Part shown: positions 25,592-35,603 of the stretch, in pieces
Layout: each line of letters begins with the position of its first letter
Numbering within the stretch: position 1 is the stretch's first letter
Source of the DNA: Streptomyces sp. LHD-70
Lineage (GTDB): Bacteria > Actinomycetota > Actinomycetes > Streptomycetales > Streptomycetaceae
Assembly: GCF_031157275.1 (NCBI RefSeq)
Contig: NZ_JAVIFW010000001.1
Location: forward strand, 248,001-312,000
Reading direction: 5' to 3'
DNA length: 64,000 nucleotides
Notes under the pieces: model-generated
The model's database searches: none
The model's input: the letters and a program-made list of their open reading frames with translations, nothing else
What the model was told of the DNA's origin: nothing
Program-made: the position numbers and the translations under genes

Positions 25592-26926
25592 GTGTCGTAC
25601 CCCACACTGGGGGCGGTGCCTGAGTCTTCGGAGCGCGGCCGGCCCACCGGGCGTGGGCCCGACAACCCCGCGGATCCGTTCATCGATGACGGGACGGACG
25701 GCGGCGCGGCCGCCGGTACCGCCCCGGACGTACCGCTGCCGCACACCCTCGATGCGGCGGCGATCACCCTGGAGGTCGCCCCCGTGCAGACCCAGACCCA
25801 GACGTTGACGCAACCGACCCCCGGCGCCGCCGACGTCATCGAAGTCGTACCGCCGCAGAGCCGGGCCGTCCACCACCCGGAGACGGAGACGGAGGCCGAG
25901 ACGGAGACGGAGACCGCGCGCGCCGAGCAGGCGGAACCGCAGCCGCGCGACCCCACCGAGCTCGCGGAACCGGCCGAACCGCCCGAGCCCCGCCGCGTAC
26001 GCACCGAGAGCGCCAGCCCGTCGGCGGATCTGTTCCGGCAGTACCTGCGCGAGATCGGCCGTATCCCGCTGCTCACCGCCGCCGAGGAGGTCGAGCTCGC
26101 CCGCCGCGTCGAAGCCGGGCTCTTCGCCGAGGAGAAGCTGACCCGCAGCCCCGACCTGGACAGCCAACTCGCCCTGGATCTCGACAAGTTGGTCGTCATG
26201 GGGCGGATGGCCAAGCGGCGCCTGATCGAGGCCAACCTGCGCCTCGTCGTCTCCGTAGCCAAGCGCTATGTCGGCCGCGGCCTGACCATGCTCGACCTCG
26301 TTCAGGAGGGCAACCTCGGCCTGATCAGGGCGGTCGAGAAGTTCGACTACGCGCGCGGCTTCAAGTTCTCGACGTACGCCACCTGGTGGATCCGCCAGGC
26401 CATGTCCCGGGCCCTCGCCGACCAGGCCCGGACCATCCGCGTGCCCGTGCATGTCGTCGAGCTGATCAACCGCGTCGTCCGCGTCCAGCGCCGCATGCTG
26501 CAGGAACGTGGCTACGAGCCCACCCCCGAAGAGGTCGCCGCACACCTGGAACTGCCGCCCGAGCGGGTCGGCGAAGTGCTGCGGCTCGCCCAGGAGCCCG
26601 TCTCCCTGCACGCCCCCGTGGGCGAGGAGGACGACGTGTCCCTGGGCGACCTCATCGAGGACGGCGACGCCGCGAGCCCCGTGGAGTCCGCGGCGTTCCT
26701 GCTGCTCCGCCAGCATCTGGAGGCCGTTCTCTCCACCCTCGGCGAGCGCGAACGCAAGGTGGTGCAGCTGCGGTACGGCCTCGCGGACGGGCGGCCCCGC
26801 ACGCTGGAGGAGATAGGCCGCATCTTCGGCGTGACCCGCGAGCGGATCCGCCAGATCGAGTCCAAGACCCTCAACAAACTCCGCGACCACGCGTTCGCGG
26901 ATCAGTTGAGGGGGTACTTGGACTGA
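25592..26926 (+). CDS. hrdA: Principal-type RNA polymerase sigma factor (HrdA-like)
   Basis: This 444-residue sigma-70 family factor has region 1.2 ([20 protein letters not shown], about residue 147), region 2 ([40 protein letters not shown], about 258), region 3 ([19 protein letters not shown]), and region 4.2 ([20 protein letters not shown], about 406). The first 140 residues are acidic and variable. The symbol rests on position after dnaG, where Streptomyces hrdA is found, and on group 1/2 sequence; other Hrd paralogues are not excluded. GTG starts at 25592 or 25616 are both possible. It is convergent with an ABC gene, 15 nt apart. Confidence 0.8.
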   Translation: MSYPTLGAVPESSERGRPTGRGPDNPADPFIDDGTDGGAAAGTAPDVPLPHTLDAAAITLEVAPVQTQTQTLTQPTPGAADVIEVVPPQSRAVHHPETETEAETETETARAEQAEPQPRDPTELAEPAEPPEPRRVRTESASPSADLFRQYLREIGRIPLLTAAEEVELARRVEAGLFAEEKLTRSPDLDSQLALDLDKLVVMGRMAKRRLIEANLRLVVSVAKRYVGRGLTMLDLVQEGNLGLIRAVEKFDYARGFKFSTYATWWIRQAMSRALADQARTIRVPVHVVELINRVVRVQRRMLQERGYEPTPEEVAAHLELPPERVGEVLRLAQEPVSLHAPVGEEDDVSLGDLIEDGDAASPVESAAFLLLRQHLEAVLSTLGERERKVVQLRYGLADGRPRTLEEIGRIFGVTRERIRQIESKTLNKLRDHAFADQLRGYLD

Positions 26927-26941
26927 CCCTCCGTACGCGGT

Positions 26942-28870
26942 TCAGTCCACCTCGGCCACAGCCTCCGCGAACTGCGCCTTGTACAGCCGCGCATACGCAC
27001 CGTCCGACGCCAACAGCCCCGCATGCGAGCCCTGTTCGACGATCGCCCCGTCCTCCATCACGAGAATCGTGTCCGCATCGCGAATGGTCGAAAGACGGTG
27101 CGCGATCACGAACGATGTACGCCCGTGCGCGAGCCGCGCCATCGCCTGCTGGATGAGCACCTCCGTACGGGTGTCCACGGAGCTGGTCGCCTCGTCGAGG
27201 ACCAGGATCACCGGGTCGGAGAGGAACGCCCGCGCGATCGTGATCAGTTGCTTCTCGCCGGCGCTGACGCCCGAACCCTCGTCATCGAGGACCGTGTCGT
27301 AGCCGTCGGGCAGCGTGCGGATGAACCGGTCGGCGTGCGCGGCCCGCGCGGCCTCCTCGATCTGCGCGCGCGTGACCTCCTTCGAGGCCCCGTACGCGAT
27401 GTTCTCCGCGATCGTCCCGCCGAACAGCCACGTGTCCTGGAGCACCATGCCGATCCCGGACCGGAGTTCGTCCCGCGACATCTTCGCTACGTCGACCCCG
27501 TCGAGGGTGATCCGCCCGCCCGTGACCTCGTAGAACCGCATGAGCAGGTTGACGAGCGTGGTCTTGCCCGCGCCCGTCGGGCCGACGATCGCGACCGTGT
27601 GGCCCGGCTCGACCGTCAGCGACAGGTCCTCGATCAGCGGCTTGTCCTCCTCGTACCGGAACGACACCTGCTCAAGGGCGACCGCGCCCCGCAACCGCTC
27701 AGGACGCAGCCCCGGCACCGGGTCGGCCTCCTGCTCGTCCGCGTCGAGGAGCTCGAAGATCCGCTCGGCGGAAGCGACGCCGGACTGCACCAGGTTGGCC
27801 ATCGACGCGACCTGCGTCAGCGGCATCGAGAACTGCCGCGAGTACTGGATGAACGCCTGCACGTCCCCGATCGACAGCGTGCCCGACGCCACCCGCAGAC
27901 CGCCCACCACGGCCACGAGCACATAGTTGAGGTTGGAGATGAAGAACATCAGCGGCTGCATGATCCCGCTGTTGAACTGGGCCTTGAAACTCGCCTCGTA
28001 CAGCGAGTCGTTGTGCTCGGCGAAGAGCTTCGCCGACTCCTCGTGCCGCCCGAAGACCTTCACCAGGGCGTGCCCGGTGTACATCTCCTCGACGTGCGCG
28101 TTGACCTTGCCCGTGGACTTCCACTGCTCCACGAAGTGCGGCTGCGACCGCTTGCCGACCTTCGTCGCGACGACGAACGACAGCGGCACCGTGATCAGCG
28201 CGACCAGGGCGAGCAGCGGCGAGATCCACAACATCATCACCAGGACACCGACGATCGTGAGGAGGGAGTTCACCAGCTGCCCGAGGGTCTGCTGGAGCGT
28301 CTGCCCGATGTTGTCGATGTCGTTGGTGGCACGGCTCAGCACCTCACCGCGCTGCCGCTTGTCGAAGTACGACAGCGGAAGCCGCGACAGCTTCGCCTGG
28401 ATGTCCTCGCGCATCCGGTACACGGTCAGGTTGACCGCCCGGTTCACCAGCCGCGTCGCGACCGCCATCAGCAGCCCGGCGGCCAGGAAGACACCGAGGG
28501 CAAGGAGCAGCACCTCGCCCACGGCCGTGAAGTCGATCCCTTCACCCGGCGTGAAGTCCGTACCCGAGAGCATGTCGGCGACACCGTTGTCACCGCTCGC
28601 GCGCATCCCGTCGAGCACCTGCTCCTTGGTGGCGCCCTCGGGCATGTCACGGCCGACGATCCCCGCGAAGATCAGGTCGGTGGCCTTGCCGAGGATCTTC
28701 GGCCCGACCACGGAGAGCGCGACGCTGAAGAAGACCGCCACGAGCATCGCGTACATCGTCACGCGCTGCGGCGCGAACTGGGCGAGCAGGCGTTTGCCCG
28801 AGCCCTTGAAATCCAGAGAACGCTGATCGGGGCCGCCCCCGGCCATCATCCGCCCGCCAGGCCCGGCCAT
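26942..28870 (-). CDS. ABC transporter, fused permease/ATPase (canonical half)
   Basis: This 642-residue exporter half has six membrane helices (about residues 35-340), then an ATPase with Walker A GPTGAGKTTL (about 425), signature SAGEKQLI, and Walker B VILVLDEATSSVD carrying the catalytic Glu. The loop around residues 75-120 is extended (MPEGATKEQVLDGMRAS region). Its start overlaps the stop of the partner gene by one base (TGATG). Together they form a type IV heterodimeric exporter, probably for drugs, lipids or peptides. Confidence 0.92.
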   Translation of the reverse strand: MAGPGGRMMAGGGPDQRSLDFKGSGKRLLAQFAPQRVTMYAMLVAVFFSVALSVVGPKILGKATDLIFAGIVGRDMPEGATKEQVLDGMRASGDNGVADMLSGTDFTPGEGIDFTAVGEVLLLALGVFLAAGLLMAVATRLVNRAVNLTVYRMREDIQAKLSRLPLSYFDKRQRGEVLSRATNDIDNIGQTLQQTLGQLVNSLLTIVGVLVMMLWISPLLALVALITVPLSFVVATKVGKRSQPHFVEQWKSTGKVNAHVEEMYTGHALVKVFGRHEESAKLFAEHNDSLYEASFKAQFNSGIMQPLMFFISNLNYVLVAVVGGLRVASGTLSIGDVQAFIQYSRQFSMPLTQVASMANLVQSGVASAERIFELLDADEQEADPVPGLRPERLRGAVALEQVSFRYEEDKPLIEDLSLTVEPGHTVAIVGPTGAGKTTLVNLLMRFYEVTGGRITLDGVDVAKMSRDELRSGIGMVLQDTWLFGGTIAENIAYGASKEVTRAQIEEAARAAHADRFIRTLPDGYDTVLDDEGSGVSAGEKQLITIARAFLSDPVILVLDEATSSVDTRTEVLIQQAMARLAHGRTSFVIAHRLSTIRDADTILVMEDGAIVEQGSHAGLLASDGAYARLYKAQFAEAVAEVD

Positions 28871-30603
28871 CAGGCTGCCTCCGCTTCCGTGAGCTGGGAG
28901 AGCACGATCTCCCGGTAGGTCTCGTTGTCGGCCATCAGCTCGTGATGGCGCCCGCTGCCGACGACCCGGCCCTCGTCGAGGACCACGATCCGGTCGGCCT
29001 CCCGGATGGTCGACACCCGCTGGGCGACGATCACCACGGTCGCCTCGGCGGTCTCGTCGCCGAGCGCGGAACGCAGCGCCGCGTCGGTCGCGTAGTCGAG
29101 CGCCGAGAACGAGTCGTCGAAGAGATAGATCTCCGGCCGCTGTACGAGCGTCCGCGCGATCGCGAGCCGCTGCCGCTGCCCACCGGAGACGTTCGTTCCG
29201 CCCTGCGAGATGGGGGAGTCGAGCCCGTTCTCCAGCTTCTGCACGAACTCCTTCGCCTGCGCCACCTCCAGCGCGTGCCACAACTCCTCGTCGCTGGCGT
29301 CCGGATTCCCGTACCGCAGATTCGTCGCCACGGTCCCGGAGAACAGATACGGCTTCTGCGGTACGAGCCCCACGGTCCGCGCGAGCAGGGCCGGTTCGAG
29401 GCTGCGCACATCCACCCCGTCCACGAGGACCTCGCCCTCGGTGGCGTCGAACAGCCGCGGTACGAGGCCGAGCAGCGTCGACTTGCCGCTGCCCGTCGAC
29501 CCGATCACGGCCGTGGTCTCCCCGGGCCGCGCCACCAGGTCGATCGCCTTGAGCACCGGCTCCTCGGCGGCCGGGTAGGCGAACCCGGCCGCGCGCACCT
29601 CCAGATGACCGTGCCGCTTCAGTTCGAGCACCGGGTCCGTGGGCGGCACGACGCTCGACGAGGTGTCGAGGACCTCCTCGATGCGCTCGGCGCAGACCTC
29701 CGCGCGCGGCACCATCATGAACATGAAGGTGGCCATCATCACGGACATGACGATCTGCATCAGATAGGCGAGGAACGCGGTCAGCGCACCGATCTCCATG
29801 CCGCCACTGTCGATCCGCTGCGCCCCGAACCAGACCACCGCGATCGACGACACGTTCACCACGGTCATCACGATCGGGAACATCAGGGCGAGCAGCCGCC
29901 CCGTCCCGAGCGACACCTCGGTCAGCTCGGTGTTGGCGCCCTTGAACCGCTCCTCCTCGTACGCGTCCCGCACGAACGCCCGGATCACACGGTTGCCGGT
30001 GATCTGCTCGCGCAGCACCCGGTTCACCGTGTCGAGCCGCTCCTGCATGGTGCGGAACAGCGGCCGCAGCTTCTTCACGATCAGGCTGACCGCGATGCCG
30101 AGCACCGGCACGACGGCGATGAGCACCGACGACAGCGGCACGTCCAGGCTGAGCGCCATCACGATGCCGCCGACGCACATGATCGGCGCCGACACCATCA
30201 GCGTGAACGCCATCAGGACCAGCATCTGCACCTGCTGGACGTCGTTGGTGGTCCGGGTGATCAGGGACGGCGCCCCGAACTGCCCGACCTCACGCGCCGA
30301 GAACGACTGCACCCGGTCGAAGATCGCGCCGCGCACGTCCCGGCCGAGCGCCGCCGCCGTACGCGCGCCGTAGTACACGGCACCGATATTGCACAGCACC
30401 TGCACCACGGTGACCCCGATCATCAGGGCACCGAAGGTGAGGATGTAGCCCGTGTCCCCCTGCACGACACCGCGGTCGATGATGTCGGCGTTGAGGGTGG
30501 GCAGATAGAGACTGGCGCAGGTCTGCAGAAACTGCAGCAGCACCAGCAAGGCTATGGAGTTCTTGTACGGAGCGAGATGGCTCCGCAGGAGTCGTATGAG
30601 CAC
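28870..30603 (-). CDS. ABC transporter, fused permease/ATPase (degenerate-site half)
   Basis: This 577-residue exporter half has six helices in the first 310 residues, Walker A GSTGSGKSTL (about 366), signature VSGGQRQRLA, and Walker B YLFDDSFSALD. The residue after the Walker B Asp is Asp instead of Glu, the usual mark of the non-hydrolytic site in heterodimeric exporters. It is coupled to the downstream canonical half. The substrate is unknown. Confidence 0.92.
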   Translation of the reverse strand: MLIRLLRSHLAPYKNSIALLVLLQFLQTCASLYLPTLNADIIDRGVVQGDTGYILTFGALMIGVTVVQVLCNIGAVYYGARTAAALGRDVRGAIFDRVQSFSAREVGQFGAPSLITRTTNDVQQVQMLVLMAFTLMVSAPIMCVGGIVMALSLDVPLSSVLIAVVPVLGIAVSLIVKKLRPLFRTMQERLDTVNRVLREQITGNRVIRAFVRDAYEEERFKGANTELTEVSLGTGRLLALMFPIVMTVVNVSSIAVVWFGAQRIDSGGMEIGALTAFLAYLMQIVMSVMMATFMFMMVPRAEVCAERIEEVLDTSSSVVPPTDPVLELKRHGHLEVRAAGFAYPAAEEPVLKAIDLVARPGETTAVIGSTGSGKSTLLGLVPRLFDATEGEVLVDGVDVRSLEPALLARTVGLVPQKPYLFSGTVATNLRYGNPDASDEELWHALEVAQAKEFVQKLENGLDSPISQGGTNVSGGQRQRLAIARTLVQRPEIYLFDDSFSALDYATDAALRSALGDETAEATVVIVAQRVSTIREADRIVVLDEGRVVGSGRHHELMADNETYREIVLSQLTEAEAA

Positions 30604-30727
30604 GCGATACCCATCGCAGTAGCCGGAGGCAACGTTTCACCCCATCCTCCGCCACTCCACAGGCCGGAGCTCAACCGATTTAATTCGAGCCCCGGCCCGC
30701 GCGCTGGAGTGCTGGAGGGAGACACCC

Positions 30728-32164
30728 CTAGCTCTCGAACGCCCCGGGATGCGTCTGCTCCCGCACCGCCACGTACTGCTGCCGCACGGCCTTCCCGACC
30801 GGAAGCTCCTCGCCCGGCTCGAAGACCTGCGCGGACGGGCCCTGCCACATCGGCGGCTGCTGCGGGCCGAGCGCGCCCTGCGACACCCCGAGCGCCCAGG
30901 CCGCCTGCCGCGCCGCACCGAGGGCCGCGTAGTCCGCCGCCTGCGGGACGACGACCTGCGCCCCGAGCAGCATCGGTGCCGCCGCCTGCACCGCGGGCAG
31001 CTCGGCGGCCGGCCCGAGCAGGAACACCCGCCGCACCTCCACCCCGCGCCCCCGCAGCACGTCGAGCGCGTCGGCCAGCGAGCACAGCATGCCCTCGAAC
31101 GCCGCCCGCGCCAGGTGCTCCGGCTTCATCGACTCGCGCCGCAGACCGCTCAACGTGCCTGCGGTGTGCGGGAGTTGAGGCGTGCGCTCACCCTCCAGAT
31201 AGGGCAGCAGTACCAGCCCGTGCGCACCCGGAGTCGACTTCATCGCCAGCTGCGACAGCCCCTCCAGATCCGTACCGAGCAGCTCCGCCGTCCCGCGCAG
31301 CGCCCGTACGGCATTGGACGTGTGCACCACCGGCAGATGCATCCCGGTCGCGTCGGCGAGCGAGGTGATCATCCCGTGCGGGTCGGCGAGCGCCTCGTGG
31401 TGCACGGCCATCACGGACCCGGACGCCCCGAGCGACACCACGGCGTCCCCGACGCCGATGCCGAGCCCGAACGCGGCAGCCATCGTCTCGCCCGTACCCG
31501 CCGAGATCAGCAGCCCCTCCGGCGTCGTCCCCGCGGCCTCGGACGGACCGAGCACCTCCGGCAGCATCGTCTGCTGCCCGAGCGCCAGCTCCACCAGATC
31601 AGGACGGTACGAGGCGTCCGCCGCGGACCAGTAGCCCGTACCGGAAGCGCCGCCGCGGTCCGCGGTGCGCCGGGCCGGCCGGCCGAGCAACTGCCACACC
31701 AGCCAGTCGTGCGCCTGCAGCACCGAGGCGGTGCGCTGCGCCGCCTCCGGCTCGGTCCGCGCCAGCCAGCGCAGCTTCGTCACGGGCTGCGGTGCCTGCG
31801 GGACCACGCCCACGGCCTCGGCCCAGGCCTGCCGCCCGCCGAGCGCGTCGATCAGATCGACCGCGGCGACCTGCGCCCGCTTGTCCCCGCCGACCATCGC
31901 GGGCCGTACGGTGCCGCCCTGCGCGTCCAGCGGGACGACCGCGTTCTGCTGCGCCGATACGCCGATGGCCTGCACGCCTTCGAGAAGCCCGCCCGCGGCG
32001 GCCTCACCCAGCGACAGCAGCCAGGCCTGCGGATCGACGTCCGACGGCCTGCCCTCCAGCGGATGAGGGGCGTACCCCTGCCTGATCACGGCACCGGTGT
32101 CGGTGTCGCAGACGACGATGCGTGTGGACTCGGAAGAGCTGTCCAGTCCGGCGACTATCCCCAT
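30728..32164 (-). CDS. FGGY-family carbohydrate kinase (xylulokinase-like)
   Basis: This 478-residue sugar kinase starts MGIVAGLDSSSESTRIVVCD (phosphate-1 motif). It has GVSAQQNAVVPLD (substrate region, about 80), DWLVWQLLGRP and GGASGTGYWSAADASYRPDL (about 180), and a late ATP-site segment LLGPAAELPAVQ. The overall wording is closest to xylulokinases (XylB). It would phosphorylate a ketopentose or polyol in the cytoplasm. No sugar transporter or isomerase is adjacent, so the substrate is unconfirmed. Confidence 0.85.
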   Translation of the reverse strand: MGIVAGLDSSSESTRIVVCDTDTGAVIRQGYAPHPLEGRPSDVDPQAWLLSLGEAAAGGLLEGVQAIGVSAQQNAVVPLDAQGGTVRPAMVGGDKRAQVAAVDLIDALGGRQAWAEAVGVVPQAPQPVTKLRWLARTEPEAAQRTASVLQAHDWLVWQLLGRPARRTADRGGASGTGYWSAADASYRPDLVELALGQQTMLPEVLGPSEAAGTTPEGLLISAGTGETMAAAFGLGIGVGDAVVSLGASGSVMAVHHEALADPHGMITSLADATGMHLPVVHTSNAVRALRGTAELLGTDLEGLSQLAMKSTPGAHGLVLLPYLEGERTPQLPHTAGTLSGLRRESMKPEHLARAAFEGMLCSLADALDVLRGRGVEVRRVFLLGPAAELPAVQAAAPMLLGAQVVVPQAADYAALGAARQAAWALGVSQGALGPQQPPMWQGPSAQVFEPGEELPVGKAVRQQYVAVREQTHPGAFES

Positions 32165-32219
32165 GCCAGAAGATTTTGCCCTACGACACACGCGCCCCGG
32201 CCCCGCCGGAGGGTTCGGG

Positions 32220-32360
32220 CCCTCCCGGCGGGGCCGGGACGCGTTGTTCTTTACGCCGCTTCGTGTTCTTTACGCCACTTCGGGGGTTCGGCCCTTCAGG
32301 CGGGGCTCGGCTCCCCCCTCAGGCGGAACTCGACCCCTCAGGCGGAGCTCGGCCCCTCAG
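32220..32360. repeat. Short direct repeats between the kinase and YtxH-like genes
   Basis: About four copies of a 20-nt unit based on CCCCTCAGGCGGAGCTCGGC, with variants GGGTTCGGCCCTTCAGGCGG and CCCTCAGGCGGAACTCGACC, plus two copies of TTCTTTACGCC. They end at the 3' end of the YtxH-like gene. No gene is visible. Confidence 0.65.
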
Positions 32361-32656
32361 GTGTTGCTGGTGCCCCAGTCGTCCTCGTCGCCCTGGCTCT
32401 TCTCGCGCAGCGACCGCACCCGGCAGGCCACCGAGTCCGGGACCCGGTCACCGACCTTGTCGCTCACCGTGGCGAAGGCCTTGCCCGCGAACTCACGGCC
32501 GCTCTGGGCGGCGGACTCCACCGTGTTGCGCACGGCGGGGTTCTGTGCGACCTGGCGGGCCGATTTCTTCAACTGTTCGTAACGCTCGCGTCCGGCCCGC
32601 GTGCCGATCACGTAGCCCAGGGCCAGTCCGGCGACGAACGTGAGCTTGTACCGCAT
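32357..32656 (-). CDS. YtxH-like small membrane-associated protein
   Basis: This 99-residue protein has an N-terminal hydrophobic helix with glycine packing (YKLTFVAGLALGYVIGTRAG) followed by an amphipathic charged helix (RERYEQLKKSARQVAQ). This is the layout of YtxH/DUF-type general stress proteins of Gram-positives. The function is unknown. The ATG at 32656 is chosen because the helix begins right after it. Confidence 0.75.
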   Translation of the reverse strand: MRYKLTFVAGLALGYVIGTRAGRERYEQLKKSARQVAQNPAVRNTVESAAQSGREFAGKAFATVSDKVGDRVPDSVACRVRSLREKSQGDEDDWGTSNT

Positions 32657-32804
32657 GGCTGCCACCCTTCCCTTGCGTCCGGTGCAGGGCGCCTGCCCGA
32701 TACCGATTGGCGGAGCACCCCCCTGCTTGCGCTAATGTATGTGTCGCAGCGAACGCGCGCCGCCCGGGAATCCCCAGGCAGGTGACGTCGTTGCAGCGGG
32801 ACGA

Positions 32805-32877
32805 TCCCCTGTAGCTCAATTGGCAGAGCAGCCGGCTGTTAACCGGCAGGTTACTGGTTCGAGTCCAGTCGGGGGAG
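32805..32877 (+). tRNA. tRNA-Asn (GTT), copy 1
   Basis: A 73-nt cloverleaf with acceptor TCCCCTG pairing with CGGGGGA, D arm GTAGCTCAATTGG, anticodon loop CTGTTAA (GTT), and T arm GGTTCGAGTCC. The CCA end is not encoded. It is followed after 5 nt by a near-identical second copy. Confidence 0.95.
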
Positions 32878-32882
32878 CTCGG

Positions 32883-32955
32883 TCTCCTGTAGCTCAATTG
32901 GCAGAGCAGCCGGCTGTTAACCGGCAGGTTACTGGTTCGAGTCCAGTCGGGAGAG
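32883..32955 (+). tRNA. tRNA-Asn (GTT), copy 2
   Basis: Identical to copy 1 through the D, anticodon and T arms. It differs only in the acceptor stem, with compensating changes (TCTCCTG with CGGGAGA), so pairing is kept. A strong terminator follows 5 nt after its end. Confidence 0.95.
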
Positions 32956-32960
32956 CAACG

Positions 32961-32989
32961 AAAAGGACCCCCTCGGGGGTCCTTTTTTA
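32961..32989 (+). terminator. Rho-independent terminator after the tRNA-Asn pair
   Basis: AAAAGGACCCCC-TC-GGGGGTCCTTTTTTAT: a 10-bp or longer GC-rich stem with a short loop and a T run, right after the second tRNA. Confidence 0.92.
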
Positions 32990-33122
32990 TGCCCGGTGGA
33001 ACCATGCGCCCACCAGCGCAGTCCTCATGGTCGTGCAGAGCCGACCATCGGACGCAGGAGATCGTATGAGCGGCTATGCTGCGGCAGACGGCGCGTACAT
33101 GTGTACGCGACACGCCGTTTGA

Positions 33123-33196
33123 GGGGCGGTAGCTCAGCCGGTTAGAGCAGCGGACTCATAATCCGTCGGCCGTGGGTTCGAGTCCCACCCGCCCCA
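33123..33196 (+). tRNA. tRNA with CAU anticodon (tRNA-Ile2 or elongator tRNA-Met)
   Basis: A 74-nt cloverleaf: acceptor GGGGCGG with CCGCCCC, D arm TAGCTCAGCCGGTTAGAGCA, anticodon loop CTCATAA, T arm GGGTTCGAGTCCC. The CAU anticodon is used by elongator Met and by Ile2 (lysidine-modified). The anticodon-stem context GCGGACTCATAATCCG is nearer to Ile2 patterns, but this is not decisive. The gene is intact, and its 3' 47 nt are the core of a site-specific integration target. Confidence 0.95.
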
Positions 33197-33198
33197 CC
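33152..33198 (+). repeat. Attachment-site core, left copy (inside the tRNA)
   Basis: The 47 nt from GGACTCATAATCC to CGCCCCACC reappear perfectly at 54511-54557, and with one substitution at 56072-56118. tRNA 3' halves are the normal target of tyrosine integrases. The intact tRNA marks this as the attL side. Confidence 0.88.
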
Positions 33199-33637
33199 CT
33201 GAATTCTCTGTGCAGAATCCCTCTGACCAGGCGAAACGTAACAGCAAGGCCGCCACGTAAACCGTCGCGGCCCTTGCTTCACCCCCATACCAAGATCCAG
33301 TGGACACGACAGTGGACACGGGCGACCGACCCATATGTTCTGTTCGTCCCTTGATGTGGTCGCGAATGGATTGCTGACAGGTGGTTGACGAGCGCCAGGC
33401 GGCGTCCGGTGGACGGTGCGCCAGCCGGGATCGAGGGGTGGCTCTCTCCGCCACAGGCTGGCCCCGCCGGGCCCGCCAACTCCTTGGGGGGCTTGTTCCG
33501 CGGTGCCTTGTGGCCCGTGATGATCACGGGGTGTGCGGGTAGTCGCCGACGAAGCCGGGTCGGCCATGGTGTCCGATGTCTGTGGCTGCCGATGGTGCAC
33601 CTGGAACCCAGAGACGTAGCTGGTCAGCTGAAGGAGA
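33199..33637. other. Left arm of the genomic island, no gene seen
   Basis: The 439 nt between the tRNA and etfA hold an imperfect hairpin at 33243-33278 (AGCAAGGCCGC with GCGGCCCTTGCT), possibly the tRNA terminator. They also hold two CAGTGGACACG direct repeats near 33297-33320. The same CCAGTGGACACG wording occurs near the right end of the island (about 54375-54395), as expected for integrase arm sites. No reading frame has support. Confidence 0.6.
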
Positions 33638-34600
33638 TCAGCCCTTGCGGGTGTTGACCTCTTCGGTGAGCTGCGGGACGACCTCGAAGAGGTCGCCGAC
33701 CACGCCGTAGTCGACCAGGTCGAAGATCGGGGCCTCGGCGTCCTTGTTGATCGCCACGATCGTCTTCGAGGTCTGCATGCCGGCACGGTGCTGGATCGCA
33801 CCCGAGATGCCGGACGCGATGTACAGCTGCGGCGAGACCGACTTACCGGTCTGGCCCACCTGGTTCGAGTGCGGGTACCAGCCCGCGTCCACCGCGGCAC
33901 GCGAGGCGCCGACGGCCGCACCGAGCGAGTTGGCGAGGGCCTCGATGATCGCGAAGTTCTCCGCGCCGTTGACGCCACGGCCACCGGAGACCACGATCGC
34001 GGCCTCGGTCAGCTCCGGACGCCCCGTCGACTCACGCGGCGTGCGCGCGGTGACCTTCGTACCGGTGGCGGCGTCCGAGAAGGACACGGCCAGCGCCTCG
34101 ACCGCACCGGCGGCCGGAGCGGCCTCCACGGCGGCCGAGTTCGGCTTGACCGTGATGACCGGAGTGCCCTGCGTGATGCGGGACTTGGTGGTGAAGGACG
34201 CGGCGAACGCGGACTGCGTCGCGACCGGGCCCTCGTCACCCGCCTCCAGGTCGACGGCGTCGGTGATGATGCCGGACTTGATACGGACCGCCAGACGCGC
34301 GGCGATCTCCTTGCCCTCGGCGGACGAGGGCACCAGGACGGCGGCGGGCTGGACGGCCTCATACGCCGCCTGCAGCGCATCCACCTTCGGCACGACGAGG
34401 TAGTCGGCGAACTCGGCGGCGTCATTGGTGAGGACCTTGACCGCGCCGTGCTCGGCGAGCGCGGCGGCGGTGTCGGCGGCGCCGTTGCCGAGGGCGACGG
34501 CGACGGGCTCGCCCAGGCGGCGGGCCAGCGTCAGCAGTTCAAGGGTGGGCTTGCGGACGGCACCGTCCACGTGGTCGACGTAGACCAGAACTTCAGCCAT
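33638..34600 (-). CDS. etfA: Electron transfer flavoprotein alpha subunit
   Basis: This 320-residue protein has the C-terminal FAD-binding segment [20 protein letters not shown] (about residues 250-269), preceded by [14 protein letters not shown], and the late motif [20 protein letters not shown]. It accepts electrons from acyl-CoA dehydrogenases and passes them to ETF dehydrogenase and quinone. It follows etfB in the same direction. Two acyl-CoA dehydrogenase genes lie in the same island. Confidence 0.95.
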   Translation of the reverse strand: MAEVLVYVDHVDGAVRKPTLELLTLARRLGEPVAVALGNGAADTAAALAEHGAVKVLTNDAAEFADYLVVPKVDALQAAYEAVQPAAVLVPSSAEGKEIAARLAVRIKSGIITDAVDLEAGDEGPVATQSAFAASFTTKSRITQGTPVITVKPNSAAVEAAPAAGAVEALAVSFSDAATGTKVTARTPRESTGRPELTEAAIVVSGGRGVNGAENFAIIEALANSLGAAVGASRAAVDAGWYPHSNQVGQTGKSVSPQLYIASGISGAIQHRAGMQTSKTIVAINKDAEAPIFDLVDYGVVGDLFEVVPQLTEEVNTRKG

Positions 34601-34693
34601 GGGACTTCTTCTCTCCTGCGTTGCGAAGAAAACGGTGAGGGGCTTGACCGGGCTCTGCGGGGCTCAGATGAACTTCTGGCCCGCGAGGCTGCG

Positions 34694-35491
34694 TCACACG
34701 AATTTGCGCTCCGCGAGAAAGGCGGCCAGCTGCTTGCCGCCCTCGCCCTCGTCCTTGACGATCGTGCCCGCGGTACGGGCCGGACGCTCAGCCGCCTCGT
34801 CGACCTTGGACCAGGCACCCTCCAGACCGACTTCCTCGGCCTCGATGTCCAGGTCGTCCAGGTCCAGGGACTCCACCGGCTTCTTCTTGGCGGCCATGAT
34901 GCCCTTGAACGACGGGTAGCGGGCCTCGCCCGACTGGTCCGTCACCGACACGACGGCCGGAAGCGACGCCTCCAGCTGCTCGGACGCGGTGTCACCGTCA
35001 CGACGGCCCTTGACGGTGCCGTCCTCGACCGAGACCTCGGACAGCAGCGTGACCTGCGGGACACCGAGGCGCTCCGCGAGGATCGCCGGCAGCACACCCA
35101 TGGTGCCGTCGGTGGACGCCATACCGGCGATGACCAGGTCGTACCCGGTCTTCTCGATCGCCTTGGCGAGCACCAGGGACGTACCCATGACATCGGTGCC
35201 GTGCAGGTCGTCGTCCTCGACGTGCACAGCCTTGTCGGCACCCATCGACAGCGCCTTGCGCAGCGCGTCCTTGGCGTCCTCCGGGCCCACCGTCAGAACG
35301 GTGATCTCCGCGTCGGCACCGGCCCGCTGACGCTCCTCGGTAATCTGCAGGGCCTGCTCGACCGCGTACTCGTCGAGCTCCGACAGCAGGCCGTCGACAT
35401 CGTCGCGGTCGACGGTCAGGTCATCGGTGAAGTGCCGGTCGCCGGTGGCGTCGGGCACGTACTTCACACAGACAACGATCTTCACGCTCAT
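34694..35491 (-). CDS. etfB: Electron transfer flavoprotein beta subunit
   Basis: This 265-residue protein starts MSVKIVVCVKYVPDATGDRH and has the AMP-binding region (VLTVGPEDAKDALRKALSMG, VIAGMASTDGTMG) and the GIMAAKKKPVE recognition loop near residue 195. It is the partner of EtfA 93 nt downstream. AGGAGAGG lies just before the ATG at 35491. Confidence 0.95.
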   Translation of the reverse strand: MSVKIVVCVKYVPDATGDRHFTDDLTVDRDDVDGLLSELDEYAVEQALQITEERQRAGADAEITVLTVGPEDAKDALRKALSMGADKAVHVEDDDLHGTDVMGTSLVLAKAIEKTGYDLVIAGMASTDGTMGVLPAILAERLGVPQVTLLSEVSVEDGTVKGRRDGDTASEQLEASLPAVVSVTDQSGEARYPSFKGIMAAKKKPVESLDLDDLDIEAEEVGLEGAWSKVDEAAERPARTAGTIVKDEGEGGKQLAAFLAERKFV

Positions 35492-35603
35492 CCTCTCCTG
35501 GGTGTTTGACGGGGTACGTGTCCGTGAAAGTGGGTAGCGGTGACGTCTTCCACGACGAATCCGGAGGCAGCCACGAACCTGCTGTCGGTGCGCCCATAAA
35601 CGG

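Noticed and set aside
28871..30178. Open frame continuing upstream of the canonical ABC half in another frame
   Set aside because: The extra residues are Arg-rich nonsense. The partner ABC gene occupies the same bases in its own frame and the true start is at 28870.
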